Of a DNA stretch of 64,000 nt, positions 62,708 through 64,000 are shown one piece after another. The stretch is from positions 124,001 through 188,000 of the forward strand of contig JAAFKA010000001.1 in assembly GCA_013299115.1 (NCBI GenBank), given 5' to 3'. Under the pieces are notes generated by a model that was not told the DNA's origin, ran no database searches, and saw only the letters and a program-made list of their open reading frames with translations. Made by a program: the position numbers and the translations under genes. The stretch is from Cytophagales bacterium. Its GTDB lineage: Bacteria; Bacteroidota; Bacteroidia; Cytophagales; Thermoflexibacteraceae. Within the stretch, counting starts at the first letter, position 1. Each line of letters starts with the position of its first letter.

Positions 62708-64000
62708 TTAAAACCTATCTGCATTCATTACCTTGTTCCACGCAGCCACAAAGTCTTTTGCAAACTTCTCTTTGCCGTCTGCACAAGCGTAGATTTCGGA
62801 AATAGCACGCAATTCGGAGTTAGAACCCAAAATAAGGTCGGCTCTGGTGGCAGTGAATTTCACTTTACCTGTGCTGCGGTCAGTGCCTTCAAACGTATCG
62901 CCAGCCTCAGAAGTTGCTTTCCAAGTTGTGCCTAAATCCAACAAATTCACAAAGAAGTCGTTGGTTAGTTGCTCTGGTTTGGCAGTGAAAACACCATGTT
63001 TTCCTCCGTTGTAATTGGCATCTAAAACCCGCAAACCACCCACCAAAACAGTCATTTCGGGTGCAGTCAAGTTCAATAATTGGGCTTTGTCCACCAACAA
63101 AACTTCGGCAGGAATATGGGCAAAAGCTGCACATTTATAGTTGCGGAAACCATCGGCTTTCGGTTCTAAGAAAGCAAAAGACTCTGCATCAGTCTGCTCG
63201 GCTGTTGCATCATTTCTACCAGCTTTGAAAGGTACAGCAATCGGATTTCCTGCATCTTGGGCTGCTTTTTCTATGGCTGCATTGCCACCCAGCACAATTA
63301 AATCTGCTAAGGAAACTTTTTTGTTGCCTTTTTGACTGCTGTTAAATTCTTTTTGGATAGTTTCCAAAGTAGCCAACACTTTTTTCAACTGTTGCGGATT
63401 GTTGCCCTCCCAGTTGATTTGTGGCGACAGGCGAATACGACCTCCGTTAGCACCACCTCTTTTGTCCGACCCTCTGAAAGTGGAGGCAGACGACCAAGCC
63501 GTTAAAACCAAAGCCGAAACCGACAAGCCCGAAGCCAAAATTTTTGCTTTCAATGCTGTAACATCAGCTTCGTTTATCACCTCAAAATCAACCGCAGGAA
63601 TAACATCTTGCCACAAATAGGTTTCTTTTGGCACTTCATTGCCCAAATACAAGGCAACGGGTCCCATATCTCTATGCGTCAATTTGAACCAAGCCTTTGC
63701 AAAAGCATCGGCAAAAGCATCAAAATTAGCTGCAAATTTTTTGGAAATTTCAATATATTTTGGGTCTGTCCGCAAAGCCAAGTCTGCTGTGGTCATCATG
63801 GGTGCATGGCGTTTGCTGCTATCGTGAGCATCTTGCACCAACGTAGCTGCTGCTTCGTCTGTTGGTATCCACTGGTTTGCACCTGCGGGGCTTTTGGTAA
63901 GTTTCCACTCGTATTTGAACAAAGTTGTGAAATAACCATTGTCCCAAGTCGTTGGATTTGGTTTCCACGCCCCCTCTATGCCACTTGTGATAGCATGAAC
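62708..64000 (-). CDS. katG: Catalase-peroxidase KatG, C-terminal ~430 residues (5' end outside window)
   Basis: The frame is open from the right edge to TAA at 62708. It starts in '[20 protein letters not shown]' (about residue 300 of a full-length KatG) and runs through '[17 protein letters not shown]', then the haem-less C-terminal domain with '[19 protein letters not shown]', '[14 protein letters not shown]' and '[22 protein letters not shown]'. KatG removes H2O2 by catalase and peroxidase activity. The distal and proximal His residues lie beyond the window, so activity cannot be checked. It is about 60% of the usual ~740 residues. Confidence 0.96.
   Translation of the reverse strand, partial: VHAITSGIEGAWKPNPTTWDNGYFTTLFKYEWKLTKSPAGANQWIPTDEAAATLVQDAHDSSKRHAPMMTTADLALRTDPKYIEISKKFAANFDAFADAFAKAWFKLTHRDMGPVALYLGNEVPKETYLWQDVIPAVDFEVINEADVTALKAKILASGLSVSALVLTAWSSASTFRGSDKRGGANGGRIRLSPQINWEGNNPQQLKKVLATLETIQKEFNSSQKGNKKVSLADLIVLGGNAAIEKAAQDAGNPIAVPFKAGRNDATAEQTDAESFAFLEPKADGFRNYKCAAFAHIPAEVLLVDKAQLLNLTAPEMTVLVGGLRVLDANYNGGKHGVFTAKPEQLTNDFFVNLLDLGTTWKATSEAGDTFEGTDRSTGKVKFTATRADLILGSNSELRAISEIYACADGKEKFAKDFVAAWNKVMNADRF

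Overview
The window looks like chromosome from an AT-rich member of the Bacteroidota, probably a Cytophagia-like gliding or filamentous lineage. The evidence is: type IX secretion (T9SS) C-terminal sorting domains with the 'YPNP' signature; promoter elements of the Bacteroidota type (TTTG, about 19-20 bases, TAnnTTTG); almost no Shine-Dalgarno sequences; the Bacteroidota RPB6-like omega subunit next to BamD; an Mrp protein lacking the CxxC motif; and many lipoproteins with a Bacteroidota-style lipobox. The species cannot be named from the sequence alone. I found no tRNA, rRNA, CRISPR array or complete insertion sequence.

Layout. 0-8.4 kb: a DinB-like gene end, an RclC-like membrane protein, a secreted metallopeptidase, a DM13 lipoprotein, a Crp/Fnr regulator, a truncated AhpD-like protein, hisH, an aspartyl-protease-like lipoprotein, murQ, a methyltransferase, a ferredoxin, a DCC-family thiol protein and an XRE regulator. 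8.9-14.3 kb: an array of small secreted or lipoprotein genes built by duplication. Four stray 3' ends of a T9SS sorting domain lie between them, and one lipoprotein gene is present as two near-identical copies plus a truncated third. 14.3-18.9 kb: an orphan phage-tail-tube-like (T4 gp19) protein, nuoF, lepA and trpF. 19.2-43.1 kb: two giant T9SS-exported repeat proteins of 3668 and 2640 residues that share a C-terminal module. Between them lie a HigBA toxin-antitoxin pair, a decayed LamG/fibronectin-like gene and a duplicated PD-(D/E)XK-like gene. 43.4-52.8 kb: a truncated third PD-(D/E)XK-like copy, an unknown lipoprotein, a polytopic membrane protein, a lipA-reductase-CoA-transferase operon, a WecA/TagO-type glycan initiator, an ISAs1-like transposase remnant, and an mrp-lipoprotein-nfu cluster for Fe-S assembly. 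52.8-53.6 kb: an array of palindromic repeats. 53.6-64 kb: rpoZ-bamD-RND adaptor, nhaA, an ABC-2 permease, a small Lys/Thr/Cys-rich exported protein, sucD, a HyfB/NuoL-like transporter and the 3' part of katG.

Housekeeping genes (hisH, trpF, murQ, lepA, nuoF, lipA, mrp, rpoZ, bamD, sucD) are scattered singly or in short operons. They are separated by lineage-specific secreted proteins and by at least four families of palindromic repeats. One family is a MITE-like 91-bp element with 17-bp terminal inverted repeats and TA at its ends. Several repeats run into the 5' or 3' ends of genes and appear to have changed them.
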